Shown here piece after piece: positions 53,201 through 63,132 of a stretch of DNA of 64,000 nucleotides. Under the pieces are notes generated by a model that did not search any database, was not told the DNA's origin, and saw only the letters and a list, made by a program, of their open reading frames with translations. The stretch lies in the NCBI GenBank assembly GCA_029465975.1, contig CM055741.1, positions 10,294,479 through 10,358,478 on the forward strand, written 5' to 3'. The position numbers were made by a program, and so were the translations under genes. How positions within the stretch are numbered: position 1 is the stretch's first letter; every line of letters starts with the position of its first letter. This DNA is from Dallia pectoralis. Its lineage: Eukaryota > Chordata > Actinopteri > Esociformes > Umbridae.

Positions 53201-55062
53201 GGACGCACCCAATGAGAGTGGCAGCCCAGTGCGAATCACTCGTTGTCACCGTAGACAAGCAATGCAAAACGGTGTCATTGATCAATGTCTGTTACCAAGT
53301 GATGTCAACAACGCCTGTTCCCTTTCAAATTGTACCAACTCAACCTATCTTTATTTTTGATAGCGCGCCACCAGGACGGGTTTCCGTTTTTTTTTTTAAA
53401 TGTGTTTTATAAAATCTTAGGGTGTGAAGCTGAAACCATGTCTCTGTCCGCTCTCACAGCACTTCCAGAAGGTGATTCCCCACCAGTTTGACAGCTGCCC
53501 CGACAAGCTGATCCTGAGGGCATACCAGATCAAATACAACCCCAAGCGAATGAAGAAGTACGATCCGCTTTTGCGATTTGCCGTTCAGTAATACAGCAAT
53601 ACTAGTTTGGGGACGCGGCGTAGTTTCAGTTTTGTGTGCGAAGAGAAACATGTTCCAATGCCGTATTCGTCTGCGCCGAAACAGGTTGGAGAAGGAGTAC
53701 ACCACCATCAAGAATAAAGAAATGGAGGAGCAGATAGAGATCAAGGTGAGTGTCCGCTCGTTCGACTCCCTCAGGGAGAATCGACGAATCGACCGATAGT
53801 GTTTTTTGATAAGACTTTTACAGTAACCGATTCCCTTTTCTCTTATCTCCCTGCGTTCAATACGCTCCCACAGCGGTTACGCACGGAGAACAGGCTTCTG
53901 AAGCAGAGGATTGAGACCTTGGAGAAGGTTAGAGATTTGGCTTCTAAGTCTGGTCAGACACTCGCGTGAATAATACGTCTTGTGAAAAATTTAGCTAAAG
54001 GTTAGCCGTGTTTAGAGAGTTTACCGTTTACTGTGGGAAGGACGTCAGTGAAGTTCAATGTGACAGCACCAAATCTGGTTACGTGTGCGTGTGGCTGATT
54101 ACAATCGAATGGGAATATTGTCCGGCGCCACTGAAGCCGCTGAAAGTCGTTCCTGAGGACTTTCTTCTCCCTCCATCGTGTCCTTCTCAGAGTAACGCTA
54201 TTTGTCGTTCTCTTTACGTCCTTCTCTCACACAAACCCACTGCCCCCGCTTCCTACTCTGTTGTAACCTTTCTAGGACTTTTTCCTGTTTTTGCCGTACG
54301 TTATTTCTCATCTTTATCTTCATTTCTTTCCGTTCTGCTTCTCTTCCGTCTTCCTCTCCATCGGTGTTGTAGGAGAGCGCTGCTCTGGCAGATAGACTGA
54401 TCCAGGTACAGTACTGGTAGACGTCCTCTCTCGCATCACAATTCCTCCTTGACTTCCTTCTGCCTTTCTCCTTGACTGTGACCTACTCAATGCATGACTT
54501 CCGCATGAGCGAGGGTTTGTCCGTCAGACCGTGTTCTGCGTGACCTCTTAACTCTCTGTCCCCGGCAGGAGTACTAAAACTGCAGCCTGCTGCCCCGCAT
54601 GTAATATTTGGAAACGGAAAGCTTTAGGCCCTTTGAAATTTATTAGGCTGAAAATATGCCTGTACGGGGAATTACTCGTAATATCTAACCCTAATAGGGA
54701 AATACTAGGTAATGCTAATCTCTAATTCTCCCATAGTACACATAGTTACACATTCCCTTTCTGGCTGCTGACACTGTGTTTTAACTGATCTAGAGTCAGA
54801 TGGTTATAAGTGACCCAGCCCACACAGGCTGCCGACACTGTGTTTAAACTGTTCCAGGGTCAGATGGTTATAAGGGACACAGCCCACACAGGCTGCTGAC
54901 ACAGTGTCTTAACTGTTCCAGGGTCAGGTGACGCGGGCGCAGGAAGCGGAGGAGAACTATGTGATCAAGCGGGAGTTGGCCGTGGTGAGACAACAGTTCA
55001 GCACAACGAACCAGAATCTGGAGAAAGCCCAGGACACCATCAGAGAGCTGGAGAAAGAGAAG
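47029..55062 (+). CDS. evi5l: EVI5-like TBC-domain Rab GAP (5' part, 12 coding exons; continues past the window)
   Basis: Twelve exons with coherent phases give 491 codons: 47029-47264, 48172-48361, 49956-50180, 50295-50369, 50577-50702, 52702-52845, 53045-53134, 53460-53557, 53685-53745, 53874-53927, 54373-54405 and 54922-55062. EVI5L is a GTPase-activating protein for Rab family members (Rab10/Rab23 reported), acting in membrane traffic and ciliary control. The conserved N-terminal serine block (NSGSSLVSSSSASSNLSHLE) precedes the TBC domain (exons 3-8), with the catalytic Arg motif IRRDIAR and Gln motif YCQG intact. A coiled coil starts in exon 9. EVI5L rather than EVI5 is indicated by LLEADSKSMRS, EWVEWRRKKDK, ESAALADRLIQ and QVTRAQEAEENYVIKREL. 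About 800 residues are usual, so roughly 300 are encoded beyond 64000. ATG 47029 was chosen because it gives an N-terminus like the family; the frame is open further upstream. Confidence 0.95.
48172..48361 (+). CDS. evi5l: evi5l exon 2: conserved serine block
   Basis: 190 nt, phase 2 to phase 0, acceptor TCTCTCCTCGGCAG. It encodes LLEADSKSMRSMSGSRRNSG, the SSLVSSSSASSNLSHLEED block and TWILWGRIVNEWVEWRRKKD. The donor is AAG|GTTGAG, weaker than consensus because of T at +3, and the 59-bp minisatellite begins at once after it. Confidence 0.93.
48362..49668. repeat. 59-bp minisatellite filling evi5l intron 2, about 22 copies
   Basis: Units of 58-59 bp contain GTGAATGGATGATTGGGGAG, GATAGGAGGAAGTGGATGAG and TAGGGAGGGAGGG. 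Length varies by one G in the G-runs, and sites vary between AGAGGGG and GGGGGG and between TGAGTAG and TGAGCAG. The plus (coding) strand is almost C-free and G-rich. The first, diverged unit begins within six bases of the exon 2 donor. The 510-codon proline/serine frame on the minus strand is a repeat translation. Confidence 0.97.
49956..50180 (+). CDS. evi5l: evi5l exon 3: start of TBC domain, catalytic Arg
   Basis: 225 nt, phase 0 both sides. It encodes ELIRKGIPHHFRAIVWQLLG, NQYSELLKMSSPCEKLIRRD and IARTYPEHEFFKGQDS. The TBC finger-1 motif IxxDxxR (IRRDIAR) is intact. Confidence 0.95.
50295..50369 (+). CDS. evi5l: evi5l exon 4: TBC Gln finger
   Basis: 75 nt, 25 codons, AYSLVDREVGYCQGSAFIVG then LLLMQ. 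YCQG carries the second catalytic (glutamine) finger. Confidence 0.95.
50577..50702 (+). CDS. evi5l: evi5l exon 5
   Basis: 126 nt, 42 codons. It encodes MPEEEAFCVFVRLMQEYRLR, then ELFKPTMAELGLCIYQFEYL, within the TBC fold. The following intron (50703-52701) contains a SINE and a hAT transposon. Confidence 0.95.
50840..50932 (-). repeat. tRNA-derived SINE in evi5l intron 5
   Basis: On the minus strand there is an A-box-like TGGTCAATTAGTCTA (50923-50909) and a perfect B box GGTTCGAATCC (50870-50860), followed by CGTCCGGATGT and an A-rich tail. The acceptor ends do not pair, so it is a SINE rather than a tRNA gene. A CACCG/CGGTG mini-stem sits between the boxes. Confidence 0.7.
51388..52576 (+). 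mobile_element. hAT (Charlie-like) transposon in evi5l intron 5
   Basis: Perfect 16-bp terminal inverted repeats (CAGGGGTGTCCAAAGT and its inverse) are flanked by the exact 8-bp duplication CCTTAACC (51380-51387 and 52577-52584). It encodes pieces of a hAT protein of the GTF2IRD2/ZBED type. A BED-like zinc finger follows ATG 51618 (KKRKIASECRRFQTQW, CLICNEDVAVMKEYNVRQHY). A second frame has RMAQHGKPFSDGDFIKQCL and EKVPDFNNVSLSRN. A third near 52224-52440 has MSLKGTTTGRDIFEAV and LCGETTDGAPAMTG. Frames change and stops intervene, and the C-terminal dimerisation part is missing. It is an inactive, internally deleted copy. Confidence 0.92.
52702..52845 (+). CDS. evi5l: evi5l exon 6
   Basis: 144 nt, 48 codons: EQLPELNVHFRSQSFHTSMY, ASSWFLTLFL and PMPVATRIFDIFMYE. 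The WFLTLF helix is a hallmark of the C-terminal half of TBC domains. Confidence 0.95.
53045..53134 (+). CDS. evi5l: evi5l exon 7
   Basis: 90 nt, 30 codons: GLEIIFRVGMAILQYNQTDL then IQLDMEGMSQ. Donor CAG|GTAGCA is non-ideal. A fragment of the dispersed palindromic repeat starts right after it (about 53141-53216). Confidence 0.93.
53141..53216. repeat. Dispersed palindromic repeat fragment in evi5l intron 7
   Basis: A diverged copy containing GAACTAGTGCACACTACTGG and ending GGTCCATTTGGGACGCA, the right-arm signature of the repeat at 22089. Confidence 0.6.
53460..53557 (+). CDS. evi5l: evi5l exon 8: end of TBC domain
   Basis: 98 nt, phase 0 to phase 2: HFQKVIPHQFDSCPDKLILR then AYQIKYNPKRMK. 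Donor AA|GTACGA. The downstream frame is closed by TAA soon after, supporting the splice. Confidence 0.93.
53685..53745 (+). CDS. evi5l: evi5l exon 9: coiled-coil start
   Basis: 61 nt: with two carried bases it reads K, LEKEYTTIKNKEMEEQIEIK. Donor AAG|GTGAGT. Heptad-like charged sequence. Confidence 0.93.
53874..53927 (+). CDS. evi5l: evi5l exon 10: coiled coil
   Basis: 54 nt, 18 codons RLRTENRLLKQRIETLEK, identical in type to the EVI5/EVI5L coiled coil. Donor AAG|GTTAGA. Confidence 0.93.
54373..54405 (+). CDS. evi5l: evi5l exon 11: 33-nt microexon
   Basis: Eleven codons, ESAALADRLIQ, between CGGTGTTGTAG and CAG|GTACAG, phase 0 on both sides. It can therefore be skipped without frameshift. 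The peptide exactly follows EVI5L; EVI5 lacks it. Recollection that human EVI5L has an isoform without this segment supports alternative use, but that is not checked here. Confidence 0.88.
54763..54935. repeat. evi5l: 64-bp tandem duplication covering the exon 12 acceptor
   Basis: Copies start at 54763, 54827 and 54891 with GGCTGCTGACACTGTGT-like sequence. They continue through AACTGTTCCAGGGTCAG and a TGGTTATAAG block. The third copy contains the acceptor actually used (CTGTTCCAG|GGTCAGGTG). The second carries an almost identical acceptor followed by GGTCAGATGG, and the first a mutated one (CTGATCTAGAGTCAG). Confidence 0.9.
54922..55062 (+). CDS. evi5l: evi5l exon 12: coiled coil (last exon seen)
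   Basis: 141 nt, 47 codons: GQVTRAQEAEENYVIKRELA, then VVRQQFSTTNQNLEKAQDTI and RELEKEK. Donor AAG|GTAAAC. Its acceptor region belongs to a 64-bp tandem duplication. No further exon was found up to 64000, so the next intron is at least 8.9 kb. Confidence 0.92.
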
Positions 55063-55528
55063 GTAAACGGATAACTGATCTGAGGTCAATGTGGGGGAGA
55101 CTTTAAGGTAGAGTCTCTTCATGGGTGAGCTTGCCTTGTCTTTCCCTTTCACAAAGAAAGTTGTAGAATGACATTAGAAAATACATTTCGATAAAAATTT
55201 AAGAATTAAAGGTGCAAATTTGACTTGTTGAGACTCTTATGAAAAGATAAGTGCTACTTGCGTTCTATAGTCAGTGGTTGTTTTTTGTTTTGGAATTTGT
55301 CACGCATACTGACTGGTTCTGACAACCTTCTTCTTATAAAATATCTGCATACTTCAGATCAAATTTGACATTTGTAAAATATTTACGGTGTAAATTGATG
55401 ATATAGCGACTGAGGAGTCATTTGGTGAGGAGAAAAAGCTAAAGGTGTCAAAGTGAATGTCCCAGCATGTTTAGAGTGAATGACACGCTAGGACTGACGC
55501 TGTGTGGGTGTGTTGTAGTTTCACATGA
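55063..55528. other. evi5l intron, unique part
   Basis: Intronic sequence without recognised exon or repeat. Confidence 0.6.
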
Positions 55529-57085
55529 ATAATCAGTGCGTATGTAGTGTAAAGATCATCAGTGTGCATGTAGTGTAAAGATCAACAGTATGTATGCAGT
55601 GTAAAGATCAACAGTATGTATGCAGTGTAAAGATCAACAGTATGTATGCAGTGTAAAGATAATCAGTGTGTATGCAGTGTAAAGATAATCAGTGTGCATG
55701 TAATTTAAAGATAATAAGTGTGTATGCAGTGTAAAGATAATCAGTGTGTATGCAGTGTAAAGATAATCAGTGTGTATGCAGTGTAAAGATAATCAGTGTG
55801 TATGCAGTGTAAAGATAATCAGTGTGCATGTAGTTTAAAGATAATAAGTGTGTATGCAGTGTAAAGATAATCAGTGTGTATGCAGTGTAAAGATCAACAG
55901 TATGTATGCAGTGTAAAGATAATCAGTGTGTATGCAGTGTAAAGATAATCAGTGTGCATGTAGTTTAAAGATAATAAGTGTGTATGCAGTGTAAAGATAA
56001 TAAGTGTGTATGCGGTGTAAAGATAATCAGTGTGTATGCAGTGTAAAGATAATCAGTGTGTATGCAGTGTAAAGATCATCAGTGTGTATGCGGTGTAAAG
56101 ATAATCAGTGTGTATGCAGTGTAAAGATAATCAGTGTGTATGCAGTGTAAAGATAATCAGTGTGTATGCAGTGTAAAGATAATCAGTGTGTATGCAGTGT
56201 AAAGATAATCAGTGTGTATGCAGTGTAAAGATCAACAGTATGTATGCAGTGTAAAGATAATCAGTGTGTATGCAGTGTAAAGATAATCAGTGTGCATGTA
56301 GTTTAAAGATAATAAGTGTGTATGCAGTGTAAAGATAATAAGTGTGTATGCGGTGTAAAGATCATCAGTGTGTATGTGGTGTAAAGATCATCAGTGTGTA
56401 TGCGGTGTAAAGATCATCAGTGTGTATGCGGTGTAAAGATAATCAGTGTGTATGCGGTGTAAAGATAATCAGTGTGTATGCAGTGTAAAGATAATCAGTG
56501 TGTATGCAGTGTAAAGATAATCAGTGTGTATGCAGTGTAAAGATAATCAGTGTGTATGCAGTGTAAAGATAATCAGTGTGTATGCAGTGTAAAGATAATA
56601 AGTGTGTATGCAGTGTAAAGATAATCAGTGTGTATGCAGTGTAAAGATAATCAGTGTGTATGCAGTGTAAAGATAATCAGTGTGTATGTAGTGTAAAGAT
56701 AATAAGTGTGTATGCAGTGTAAAGATAATAAGTGTGTATGCAGTGTAAAGATAATCAGTGTGTATGCAGTGTAAAGATAATCAGTGTGTATGCAGTGTAA
56801 AGATAATCAGTGTGTATGCAGTGTAAAGATAATCAGTGTGTATGTAGTGTAAAGATCATCAGTGTGCATGTAGTGTAAAGATCATCAGTGTGTATGTAGT
56901 GTAAAGATCATCAGTGTGCATGTGGTTTAAATATCATCAGTGTGTATGTGGTGTAAAAATCATCAGTGTGTATGTAGTGTAAAAATCATCAGTGTGTATG
57001 TAGTGTAAAAATCATCAGTGTGTATGCAGTGTAAAGATAATCAGTGTGTATGTAGTGTAAAGATAATCAGTGTGTATGTAGTGTA

Positions 57086-57088
<3 letters not shown>
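55529..57088. repeat. 24-bp minisatellite, about 64 copies
   Basis: Units follow GTGTATGCAGTGTAAAGATAATCA with frequent variants: CATGTAGT for TATGCAGT, GATCATCA or GATCAACA for GATAATCA, and TATGCGGT. Variants are clustered, showing regional homogenisation. The array lies in the long evi5l intron after exon 12. Confidence 0.96.

Positions 57089-57166
<78 letters not shown>
57089..57166. repeat. Compound (GT)n(AT)n microsatellite
   Basis: About 11 GT followed by about 26 AT dinucleotides. The AT run is self-complementary and prone to cruciform formation and polymerase slippage. Confidence 0.97.
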
Positions 57167-57168
<2 letters not shown>

Positions 57169-58040
57169 TTGCAAGACAAGTTGGTTTACACTGGAATGCA
57201 CTGAAAAGCCAAGAGATAGACGCAGTTAGTTCAACGGACCAGCCCTCATCAGATTCTACTATCTAGATCTATTTTTAGAAGCTAAACTACATTCTATATA
57301 AAATATATACAGCTACACAAAGTCAAATTATTACAGTAGGCTAATTCTTTTTTATTTTTTTATTTAAGTGGGATTAAATTAATTGTAGACCAATCAACGC
57401 TGAACTGTTCTTTTCATCGGGACAAGACTTAAAAGTAACATCTTAAAGCAATACACTTTCACTTTGTTTCCAAGCATGTTTTTCTCAAACAACTCATTCT
57501 TTTCGTGCCTGATCTTAGAGCAGTACCCGTCAGACTCTGAACTTTGTCTCTACACAAAGTTTTTCCAAAAAGTTCAGTGAGGTCAGCGTCAGCATGTTTG
57601 GTATTCGTGAGTCGGATATTAGGTTATCGATTTTCAAGCCTCCTTATTTTAGTGAACTTGTTTTCTTGTTTTCTCGTCGTGGGTCGTTATCTGGAAACTT
57701 GCACAGTAACCTTTGGTGCTCACTTACAGTAATTGATGTCTATGTGGATACCAACGTCTCATTTTCGGAGTTTGTTTTAGCGTGGTTGCTGGTGTCAATG
57801 TCTTCCATCAGTGCTTTCAACGGCCGATAGAACAACATGGCTTTAAAGTTACATTGTTCTTGTGTTTGTTAAGTTTGTTGACTTTTGTTAATTAATGTGG
57901 TTGAAATGTAGCTGAGATATCCATGGGTCCAAATATTGTTAAAAAAAGACAACATTCCTGTACAGATTTTTTAAATGACTGTATATGTGAAAAGACTGTC
58001 TTTTGAGGTGGACTTTAGCGTGACTCTGTAACATTTGCTC
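57167..58040. other. evi5l intron, unique part
   Basis: No exon or transposon is recognised. Two small open frames at 57544-57830 show no family signature. Confidence 0.5.
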
Positions 58041-61000
58041 TCTGATTTATTGTAGGCAGAGTCAGAGTAGATCAGAGTATAATATTACATCAGTCTGATT
58101 TATTGTAGGCAGAGTCAGAGTAGATCAGAGTATAATATTACATCAGTCGTTCATCAGTCTGATTTATTGTAGGCAGAGTCAGAGTAGATCAGAGTATAAT
58201 ATTACATCAGTCGTTCATCAGTCTGATTTATTGTAGGCAGAGTCAGAGTAGATCAGAGTATAATATTACATCAGTCGTTCATCAGTCTGATTTATTGTAG
58301 GCAGAGTCAGAGTAGATCAGAGTATAATATTACATCAGTCTGATTTATTGTAGGCAGAGTCAGAGTAGATCAGAGTATAATATTACATCAGTCGTTCATC
58401 AGTCTGATTTATTGTAGGCAGAGTCAGAGTAGATCAGAGTATAATATTACATCAGTCTGATTTATTGTAGGCAGAGTCAGAGTAGATCAGAGTATAATAT
58501 TACATCAGTCGTTCATCAGTCTGATTTATTGTAGGCAGAGTCAGAGTAGATCAGAGTATAATATTACATCAGTCGTTCATCAGTCTGATTTATTGTAGGC
58601 AGAGTCAGAGTAGATCAGAGTATAATATTACATCAGTCTGATTTATTGTAGGCAGAGTCAGAGTAGATCAGAGTATAATATTACATCAGTCGTTCATCAG
58701 TCTGATTTATTGTAGGCAGAGTCAGAGTAGATCAGAGTATAATATTACATCAGTCGTTCATCAGTCTGATTTATTGTAGGCAGAGTCAGAGTAGATCAGA
58801 GTATAATATTACATCAGTCGTTCATCAGTCTGATTTATTGTAGGCAGAGTCAGAGTAGATCAGAGTATAATATTACATCAGTCGTTCATCAGTCTGATTT
58901 ATTGTAGGCAGAGTCAGAGTAGATCAGAGTATAATATTACATCAGTCGTTCATCAGTCTGATTTATTGTAGGCAGAGTCAGAGTAGATCAGAGTATAATA
59001 TTACATCAGTCGTTCATCAGTCTGATTTATTGTAGGCAGAGTCAGAGTAGATCAGAGTATAATATTACATCAGTCTGATTTATTGTAGGCAGAGTCAGAG
59101 TAGATCAGAGTATAATATTACATCAGTCGTTCATCAGTCTGATTTATTGTAGGCAGAGTCAGAGTAGATCAGAGTATAATATTACATCAGTCGTTCATCA
59201 GTCTGATTTATTGTAGGCAGAGTCAGAGTAGATCAGAGTATAATATTACATCAGTCGTTCATCAGTCTGATTTATTGTAGGCAGAGTCAGAGTAGATCAG
59301 AGTATAATATTACATCAGTCGTTCATCAGTCTGATTTATTGTAGGCAGAGTCAGAGTAGATCAGAGTATAATATTACATCAGTCGTTCATCAGTCTGATT
59401 TATTGTAGGCAGAGTCAGAGTAGATCAGAGTATAATATTACATCAGTCTGATTTATTGTAGGCAGAGTCAGAGTAGATCAGAGTATAATATTACATCAGT
59501 CGTTCATCAGTCTGATTTATTGTAGGCAGAGTCAGAGTAGATCAGAGTATAATATTACATCAGTCTGATTTATTGTAGGCAGAGTCAGAGTAGATCAGAG
59601 TATAATATTACATCAGTCGTTCATCAGTCTGATTTATTGTAGGCAGAGTCAGAGTAGATCAGAGTATAATATTACATCAGTCGTTCATCAGTCTGATTTA
59701 TTGTAGGCAGAGTCAGAGTAGATCAGAGTATAATATTACATCAGTCGTTCATCAGTCTGATTTATTGTAGGCAGAGTCAGAGTAGATCAGAGTATAATAT
59801 TACATCAGTCGTTCATCAGTCTGATTTATTGTAGGCAGAGTCAGAGTAGATCAGAGTATAATATTATATCAGTCGTTCATCAGTCTGATTTATTGTAGGC
59901 AGAGTCAGAGTAGATCAGAGTATAATATTACATCAGTCGTTCATCAGTCTGATTTATTGTAGGCAGAGTCAGAGTAGATCAGAGTATAATATTACATCAG
60001 TCGTTCATCAGTCTGATTTATTGTAGGCAGAGTCAGAGTAGATCAGAGTATAATATTACATCAGTCGTTCATCAGTCTGATTTATTGTAGGCAGAGTCAG
60101 AGTAGATCAGAGTATAATATTACATCAGTCGTTCATCAGTCTGATTTATTGTAGGCAGAGTCAGAGTAGATCAGAGTATAATATTACATCAGTCGTTCAT
60201 CAGTCTGATTTATTGTAGGCAGAGTCAGAGTAGATCAGAGTATAATATTACATCAGTCGTTCATCAGTCTGATTTATTGTAGGCAGAGTCAGAGTAGATC
60301 AGAGTATAATATTACATCAGTCGTTCATCAGTCTGATTTATTGTAGGCAGAGTCAGAGTAGATCAGAGTATAATATTACATCAGTCATCAGTCTGATTTA
60401 TTGTAGGCAGAGTCAGAGTAGATCAGAGTATAATATTACATCAGTCGTTCATCAGTCTGATTTATTGTAGGCAGAGTCAGAGTAGATCAGAGTATAATAT
60501 TACATCAGTTCATCAGTCAGGCAGAGTAGATAGTATAATATTACATCAGTCGTTCATCAGTCTGATTTATTGTAGGCAGAGTCAGAGTAGATCAGAGTAT
60601 AATATTACATCAGTCGTTCATCAGTCTGATTTATTGTAGGCAGAGTCAGAGTAGATCAGAGTATAATATTACATCAGTCGTTCATCAGTCTGATTTATTG
60701 TAGGCAGAGTCAGAGTAGATCAGAGTATAATATTACATCAGTCGTTCATCAGTCTGATTTATTGTAGGCAGAGTCAGAGTAGATCAGAGTATAATATTAC
60801 ATCAGTCTCATCATTTGATTTATTGTAGGCAGAGTCAGAGTAGATCAGAGTATAATATTACATCAGTCGTTCATCAGTCTGATTTATTGTAGGCAGAGTC
60901 AGAGTAGATCAGAGTATAATATTACATCAGTCGTTCATCAGTCTGATTTATTGTAGGCAGAGTCAGAGTAGATCAGAGTATAATATTACATCAGTCGTTC

Positions 61001-62851
61001 ATCAGTCTGATTTATTGTAGGCAGAGTCAGAGTAGATCAGAGTATAATATTACATCAGTCGTTCATCAGTCTGATTTATTGTAGGCAGAGTCAGAGTAGA
61101 TCAGAGTATAATATTACATCAGTCGTTCATCAGTCTGATTTATTGTAGGCAGAGTCAGAGTAGATCAGAGTATAATATTACATCAGTCGTTCATCAGTCT
61201 GATTTATTGTAGGCAGAGTCAGAGTAGATCAGAGTATAATATTACATCAGTCGTTCATCAGTCTGATTTATTGTAGGCAGAGTCAGAGTAGATCTATCAG
61301 TCGTTCATCAGTCTGATTTATTGTAGGCAGAGTCAGAGTAGATCAGAGTATAATATTACATCAGTCTCATCAGTCTGATTTATTGTAGGCAGAGTCAGAG
61401 TAGATCAGAGTATAATATTACATCAGTCGTTCATCAGTCTGATTTATTGTAGGCAGAGTCAGAGTAGATCAGAGTATAATATTACATCAGTCGTTCATCA
61501 GTCTGATTTATTGTAGGCAGAGTCAGAGTAGATCAGAGTATAATATTACATCAGTCGTTCATCAGTCTGATTTATTGTAGGCAGAGTCAGAGTAGATCAG
61601 AGTATAATATTACATCAGTCGTTCATCAGTCTGATTTATTGTAGGCAGAGCAGAGTCAGAGTAGATCAGAGTATAATATTACATCAGTCGTTCATCAGTC
61701 TGATTTATTGTAGGCAGAGTCAGAGTAGATCAGAGTATAATATTTACATCAGTCTGATTTATTGTAGGCAGAGTCAGAGTAGATCAGAGTATAATATTAC
61801 ATCAGTCGTTCATCAGTCTGATTTATTGTAGGCAGAGTCAGAGTAGATCAGAGTATAATATTAGATCAGTCTGATTTATTGTAGGCAGAGTCAGAGTAGA
61901 TCAGAGTATAATATTACATCAGTCTGATTTATTGTAGGCAGAGTCAGAGTAGATCAGAGTATAATATTACATCAGTCTGATTTATTGTAGGCAGAGTCAG
62001 AGTAGATCAGAGTATAATATTACATCAGTCGTTCATCAGTCTGATTTATTGTAGGCAGAGTCAGAGTAGATCAGAGTATAATATTACATCAGTCGTTCAT
62101 CAGTCTGATTTATTGTAGGCAGAGTCAGAGTAGATCAGAGTATAATATTACATCAGTCGTTCATCAGTCTGATTTATTGTAGGCAGAGTCAGAGTAGATC
62201 AGAGTATAATATTACATCAGTCGTTCATCAGTCTGATTTATTGTAGGCAGAGTCAGAGTAGATCAGAGTATAATATTACATCAGTCGTTCATCAGTCTGA
62301 TTTATTGTAGGCAGAGTCAGAGTAGATCAGAGTATAATATTACATCAGTCGTTCATCAGTCTGATTTATTGTAGGCAGAGTCAGAGTAGATCAGAGTATA
62401 ATATTACATCAGTCGTTCATCAGTCTGATTTATTGTAGGCAGAGTCAGAGTAGATCAGAGTATAATATTACATCAGTCTGATTTATTGTAGGCAGAGTCA
62501 GAGTAGATCAGAGTATAATATTACATCAGTCGTTCATCAGTCTGATTTATTGTAGGCAGAGTCAGAGTAGATCAGAGTATAATATTATATCAGTCGTTCA
62601 TCAGTCTGATTTATTGTAGGCAGAGTCAGAGTAGATCAGAGTATAATATTACATCAGTCGTTCATCAGTCTGATTTATTGTAGGCAGAGTCAGAGTAGAT
62701 CAGAGTATAATATTACATCAGTCGTTCATCAGTCTGATTTATTGTAGGCAGAGTCAGAGTAGATCAGAGTATAATATTACATCAGTCTGATTTATTGTAG
62801 GCAGAGTCAGAGTAGATCAGAGTATAATATTACATCAGTCGTTCATCAGTC
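58041..62851. repeat. 4.8-kb satellite of 64-bp and 52-bp units, about 77 copies
   Basis: The long unit (64 bp) reads CTGATTTATTGTAGGCAGAG, TCAGAGTAGATCAGAGTATA, ATATTACATCAGT and CGTTCATCAGT. The short unit (52 bp) lacks the 12-bp CGTTCATCAGTC. Long units dominate; short ones appear singly at irregular spacing. Copies are nearly identical, with a few deletions (near 60390, 60510, 61295 and 61365) and rare point changes (ATATTATATC). The array lies in the long evi5l intron and is probably shorter or longer in reality than in any one assembly. Confidence 0.98.
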
Positions 62852-63132
62852 TTACCATCCCACCCATGGTTACACTTTTCAGATCACATTTGATCATTTT
62901 CTCTGCTGATTGATTAGTTGCTAGCACATGTTGAGGTTATCTTTTGGTAAGAAATTGAGAGTCACTCTTAGTCACTTTACTAAAACAGCATAGAACATGT
63001 CATCCTATATTTCAAGCGGTTTTTAAGTTAGAAAGTCGCTCAATAAAGTTGCAGCGTTGCATTTTAAATAAAAAAAAAAAATGCAAATAATAATAAATAC
63101 GTCGTTTAGTATAAGTAGTTTGTAAATATATT
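62852..63132. other. Unique sequence after the satellite
   Basis: No feature is recognised apart from a poly-A tract at about 63069-63080. Confidence 0.5.

Noticed and set aside
57544..57830. Two overlapping frames of 62 and 78 codons in the evi5l intron
   Set aside because: No EVI5L likeness, no splice borders in suitable phase, no family signature.
58041..62851. Possible CRISPR-like array
   Set aside because: Units are contiguous tandem copies without unique spacers, in a vertebrate intron. The 12-bp length difference is internal to the unit.
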